Origin: an uncultured Pelolinea sp.
GTDB taxonomy: Bacteria; Chloroflexota; Anaerolineae; Anaerolineales; Anaerolineaceae
DNA: 7,461 bases
Assembly (NCBI GenBank): GCA_937902055.1
Contig: CALGUJ010000222.1
Coordinates: 1 to 7,461 of the forward strand
Reading direction: 5' to 3'
Below, in pieces: positions 5,842-7,461 of the stretch. The position numbers and the translations under genes were made by a program. The notes below the pieces were generated by a model. That model saw only the letters and a list, made by a program, of their open reading frames with translations, did no database searches and was not told the origin of the DNA. The stretch's first letter is position 1, and every line of letters begins with the position of its first letter.

Positions 5842-6378
5842 ATGAAAATTTCCGCTTTTATTGCCGCCAGCCTTGACGGCTACATTGCCCGAGAAGACGG
5901 CGCTCTCGACTGGCTGCCGGCGCCTGAGGATGAGCCCGGCGGGGAAGATTATGGTTTTCGAGAGTTCTTCGACTCCGTCGACCTGCTCGTGATGGGGCGC
6001 AAGACCTTTGAAAAAGCTCTGACGTTTGATTCCTGGATGTACGGAGATAAACGGGTATACGTTCTAGGCAGCCGGCCGATCGACATTCCCGCGAGGCTTC
6101 GATCGACCGTAAAATGGAGATCATCTTCACCGATTGACTTGAAGCGTGAATTCATGCGGATGAATCTCCGCGGTGTCTATGTCGACGGCGGCAAGACCAT
6201 CCAGCGTTTCCTGTCAGATGGCTTGCTGGACGAGTTGACGGTCACGTGGATCCCGATCCTGATCGGACGGGGGATTCCTTTATTTGGCCGTCTGGATAAG
6301 GACCTCCGCCTTGGGCTCATTGAAAGCCGCACATTCGAAAATGGATTCGTACAAAGCCGTTACGAGGTTCTTCGTTAG
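5842..6378 (+). CDS. Dihydrofolate reductase/RibD C-terminal-domain family protein
   Basis: A 178-residue cytoplasmic protein of the RibD-C/dihydrofolate reductase-like fold (YwjB/YyaP type). Diagnostic blocks are MKISAFIAASLDGYIA at the start (1-16), GALDWL (20-25), LLVMGRKTFE (48-57), a nucleotide-contacting strand and turn GVYVDGGKTIQRFL (111-124), and IPILIGRGIPLF (137-148). Family members are predicted NADPH-dependent reductases, but most have no proven substrate. This is not a classical folate-pathway DHFR. ATG at 5842 is chosen over ATG at 5815, because AAAGGA (5828-5833) lies eight bases before it and the protein then begins at the usual family start. The gene stands alone on the plus strand and has no obvious link to the sugar locus. 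It ends 30 bases before a shared terminator. Confidence 0.88.
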   Translation: MKISAFIAASLDGYIAREDGALDWLPAPEDEPGGEDYGFREFFDSVDLLVMGRKTFEKALTFDSWMYGDKRVYVLGSRPIDIPARLRSTVKWRSSSPIDLKREFMRMNLRGVYVDGGKTIQRFLSDGLLDELTVTWIPILIGRGIPLFGRLDKDLRLGLIESRTFENGFVQSRYEVLR

Positions 6379-6408
6379 AATACTCAGTATGCTTTGAAAT
6401 AGAATAGT

Positions 6409-6436
6409 AAAAGCAGCCTGAGCTCAGGCTGCTTTT
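6409..6436. terminator. Bidirectional rho-independent terminator
   Basis: A perfect 28-bp palindrome has 12-base arms AAAAGCAGCCTG and CAGGCTGCTTTT around an AGCT loop. Both strands carry a GC-rich stem ending in a T run. It lies between the converging reductase-like gene (stop 6378) and deoD (stop 6466), so it can end both transcripts. Confidence 0.92.
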
Positions 6437-6465
6437 GACGGGTTTTCTTTTCTGCAAATTTCGGA

Positions 6466-7200
6466 TTAAGCCAGGCTGGCGATGGCGCTTTCCAAGGCCA
6501 GTTCCATCATTGTGTTGAAAGCGTTTTGGCGCGCTTCGGCAGTCAGGTTTTTCTCCTGATCATATTTGCTGTCGGAGACGGTCAGCAGGCAGGCGCCTTC
6601 TTTACCGGTGGCGCGGGCGTTGGCAAAAAGGGCAAAGGCTTCCATTTCCGCCGCGATGATGCCGTGCTCGTTTTCCAGTTTTTCCCAATCGTCACGCACG
6701 CTGGAATAAAAAACATTTCCCGATGCGACGTTGCCTTCGAAGTATTTGATGTTCTTTTCAGCGGCAACTTTCTTAATAATCCCGGAAATCCGAGTGCTGC
6801 CGGCGATGAGCTGGTCATCATAACCGTGGGCTTCCTTGGCAAATGTTTCAGTGGAAAAAGCTTTGTCGGTCAGCACAATGTCCATGACCTTGATGTCGGG
6901 GCGGGATGCGCCGCAGGAACCGATGCGGATGATGGTATCCACATCATAGAATTGGAATAGTTCGTAGGAATAAATGCCGATGCTGCCGAAGCCCATGCCG
7001 GAACCCATCACGCTGACGCGCTTGCCTTTATACAATCCGGTGTATCCGAGCATGCCGCGCACCTGGTTGAACAACTTCGCGTCCTGCAGGTAAGTTTCCG
7101 CGATTTTCTTGGCACGCAAAGGGTCGCCGGGCATGAGCACTACTTTTGCGACCTCGTCTTTGGAGGTTGCTTCAATATGGGGAGTGGGGATATTGGACAT
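6466..7200 (-). CDS. deoD: Purine nucleoside phosphorylase, DeoD type
   Basis: This 244-residue cytoplasmic enzyme of purine salvage cleaves purine (deoxy)nucleosides with phosphate to the free base and (deoxy)ribose 1-phosphate. It aligns along its length with the hexameric high-molecular-weight PNP of E. coli: TPHI with the partner-subunit His at 8, MPGDPLRAK (23-31) with phosphate-site Gly25 and Arg29, NQVRGMLG with Arg48, IRIGSCGA (91-98) with Arg92 and Ser95, AEMEA (184-188) for ribose contacts, and TVSD with the catalytic Asp210. Arg224 corresponds to the Arg that pairs with the Asp on closure. The loop after Asp210 (SKYDQEKN) differs from the HIRTHEQ of E. coli and the Asp-Arg distance is one residue longer. 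GAGG seven bases before the ATG supports the start. It appears to be a single-gene unit, and its transcript ends at the palindromic terminator. Confidence 0.95.
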   Translation of the reverse strand: MSNIPTPHIEATSKDEVAKVVLMPGDPLRAKKIAETYLQDAKLFNQVRGMLGYTGLYKGKRVSVMGSGMGFGSIGIYSYELFQFYDVDTIIRIGSCGASRPDIKVMDIVLTDKAFSTETFAKEAHGYDDQLIAGSTRISGIIKKVAAEKNIKYFEGNVASGNVFYSSVRDDWEKLENEHGIIAAEMEAFALFANARATGKEGACLLTVSDSKYDQEKNLTAEARQNAFNTMMELALESAIASLA

Positions 7201-7321
7201 ATTATTTCCTCAAAGATAGATTTTAGAAAAAAGAGAATGGAATAGTATCACATTATCTTTTGTTGAGCGACATACATGTGCAGCTTGAAGTAATTTATTT
7301 AATCATTCTGAGTTTGCGACT

Positions 7322-7349
7322 TTGATTCAGAGGCGATTTGGTCTATGAT
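7322..7349 (+). promoter_or_regulatory. Weak candidate promoter facing the right edge
   Basis: TTGATT (7322-7327) and TATGAT (7344-7349) are spaced by 16 bases on the plus strand. The match is moderate in an AT-rich region where chance hits are common. It would act together with the far better promoter at 7418-7446. Confidence 0.25.
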
Positions 7350-7417
7350 TATATCGTGATGAAATAAAGTGCTCAGACAGAATTTGACCAATAATTAATG
7401 GTTTGTGCCCGATTGAA

Positions 7418-7446
7418 TTGACACTCCATGCGGAATAACTTATAAT
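7418..7446 (+). promoter_or_regulatory. Consensus sigma70 promoter reading out of the window
   Basis: TTGACA (7418-7423) and TATAAT (7441-7446) both match the consensus exactly and are separated by the ideal 17 bases. The expected transcription start is near 7453, so the product, protein or stable RNA, lies beyond the right edge. It faces away from deoD, making 7201-7461 a divergent intergenic region in which no gene is seen. Confidence 0.8.
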
Positions 7447-7461
7447 TAAACGAACAAGCAT

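Noticed and set aside
6526..6960. 144-codon plus-strand open frame antisense to deoD
   Set aside because: It lies wholly inside the well-supported deoD gene on the other strand, has no recognisable domain, and looks like a by-product of the codon use there.
1..7461. CRISPR array, insertion sequence, tRNA or defence system
   Set aside because: I saw no regularly spaced repeats, transposase, tRNA-like cloverleaf or defence-gene signature on either strand. All clear genes are metabolic, transport or regulatory.

Overview
The window looks like chromosomal DNA of a free-living heterotrophic bacterium, most likely from the Anaerolineae (Chloroflexota) or a near relative. This is inferred from protein style only: the sugar-binding lipoprotein has a long Ala/Glu/Pro-rich linker after its lipid-anchored Cys, and the LacI-type regulator has an unusual hinge that I associate with that group. 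No rRNA or marker gene confirms it. No tRNA, rRNA, CRISPR array, insertion sequence or phage gene was seen.

Positions 1-5449 hold a sugar-uptake and breakdown locus, all on the minus strand and so read from right to left. In transcription order it has a LacI/GalR-family repressor (4403-5410), a good sigma70-type promoter overlapped by a repressor-type palindrome (4341-4387), a lipoprotein sugar-binding protein (2853-4220), two ABC permeases of the MalF and MalG type (1868-2800 and 1044-1868), a 224-base gap with inverted repeats, a small P-loop kinase of the uridine kinase/phosphoribulokinase superfamily (151-819), and the first 51 codons of a GH13 subfamily 18 (sucrose phosphorylase-like) glycoside phosphorylase running off the left edge (1-154). 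The phosphorylase was found by reading the edge directly. Its ATG overlaps the kinase stop as ATGA. No transporter ATPase is present, so a shared MalK/MsmK-type ATPase elsewhere is expected.

Proposed logic (inference): the importer brings in an alpha-glucoside, the phosphorylase splits it with phosphate into alpha-glucose 1-phosphate and an acceptor (fructose, fructose 6-phosphate, glycerol or glycerate, depending on clade), and the kinase may phosphorylate the released acceptor. The repressor probably controls both the operon and itself, because nearly identical 14-bp palindromes lie at its own promoter and at the transporter promoter.

Positions 5450-5841 are an AT-rich gene-free spacer. 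On the plus strand, 5842-6378 encodes a small dihydrofolate reductase/RibD C-terminal-domain protein. It converges on a minus-strand purine nucleoside phosphorylase gene (deoD, 6466-7200), with a perfect 28-bp palindromic bidirectional terminator between them. The last 260 bases are non-coding and end in a consensus TTGACA-17-TATAAT promoter pointing out of the window on the plus strand.
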